A DNA stretch of 5,530 nucleotides from assembly GCA_002482415.1 (NCBI GenBank), contig DLFY01000185.1:1115-6644 (forward strand), written 5' to 3'. Both the position numbers and the translations under genes were made by a program. The notes under the pieces were generated by a model, which was not told where the DNA came from, searched no databases, and saw only the letters and a list, made by a program, of their open reading frames with translations. Shown here in pieces: positions 5,412 to 5,530 of this stretch (its first letter is position 1; every line of letters starts with the position of its first letter). The DNA comes from Phycisphaerales bacterium UBA7708. GTDB lineage: Bacteria; Planctomycetota; Phycisphaerae; Sedimentisphaerales; Anaerohalosphaeraceae.

Positions 5412-5530
5412 TCACTGCCCCGGGTCAGGCTGCCCATCACACCAATTGGCTGGGTCATTGGAATACAACAGCCCGGCATCGGCTTCTGACAGATGCTTGT
5501 GCTGCAGGCTTGTTCCTGTTCCATCGGCAC
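5412..5530 (-). CDS. C-terminal end of a probable lamin-tail-domain protein (5' part outside window)
   Basis: Thirty-eight codons and the TGA stop are present. The tail shows ADGTGTSLQ near its start and NDPANW about 15 residues from the end, and closes with PDPGQ. This is the usual closing pattern of lamin-tail domains in bacterial extracellular proteins, where DGxGxSL is followed by a DPANW-type segment and a terminal PxPG. Such domains sit at the end of large secreted or surface proteins and are thought to bind other molecules or the cell surface. The other two minus-strand frames lack a recognisable pattern. The gene converges on rpmB, its stop being about 60 bp from the rpmB terminator. 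The identification rests on a short segment. Confidence 0.6.
   Translation of the reverse strand, partial: ADGTGTSLQHKHLSEADAGLLYSNDPANWCDGQPDPGQ

Noticed and set aside
1..5530. CRISPR array, tRNA, rRNA or insertion-sequence transposase
   Set aside because: I saw no regularly spaced direct repeats, no cloverleaf-like sequence and no transposase motifs on either strand.

Overview
The window looks like chromosomal DNA from a moderately GC-rich bacterium. An exported GH130 glycosidase, an NrnA-type DHH phosphoesterase, a short lysine/arginine-rich L28 protein and the tail of a probable lamin-tail-domain protein together would suit a member of the Planctomycetota (Phycisphaerae-like). This is inference from gene content and style, and no marker here is decisive.

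Layout, left to right. Positions 1-1048 (minus) hold the first 349 codons of a secreted GH130-family glycoside hydrolase/phosphorylase whose 3' end lies outside the window. Positions 1049-1346 are mostly non-coding and carry several perfect short inverted repeats. Positions 1347-3529 (minus) are a distinctly AT-rich block of three genes that I cannot assign to characterised families. In transcription order they are a single-pass membrane protein (3529-3014), a 364-residue protein made of two diverged copies of one roughly 170-residue unit (2982-1888), and a 183-residue helical protein with an R-x4-H motif of HEPN type (1898-1347). The last two genes overlap by 11 bp and the first two are 31 bp apart, so they are probably one operon. 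Positions 3665-4672 (minus) are nrnA. A 356-bp divergent intergenic region (4673-5028) holds the nrnA promoter and an rpmB promoter with a short structured leader. Positions 5029-5295 (plus) are rpmB, followed by a hairpin around the stop codon and a strong intrinsic terminator. Positions 5412-5530 (minus) are the last 38 codons of a protein with a lamin-tail-like C-terminus.

The housekeeping genes (nrnA, rpmB) and the GH130 gene share GC-rich codon use. The three-gene block between nrnA and the GH130 gene is visibly AT-rich and looks like an accessory insertion. The best candidate for something undescribed is this block: a membrane-anchored protein, an internally duplicated helical protein and a HEPN-like protein, translationally coupled. 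A role in defence or stress response is possible, but only the R-x4-H motif and the context support it.
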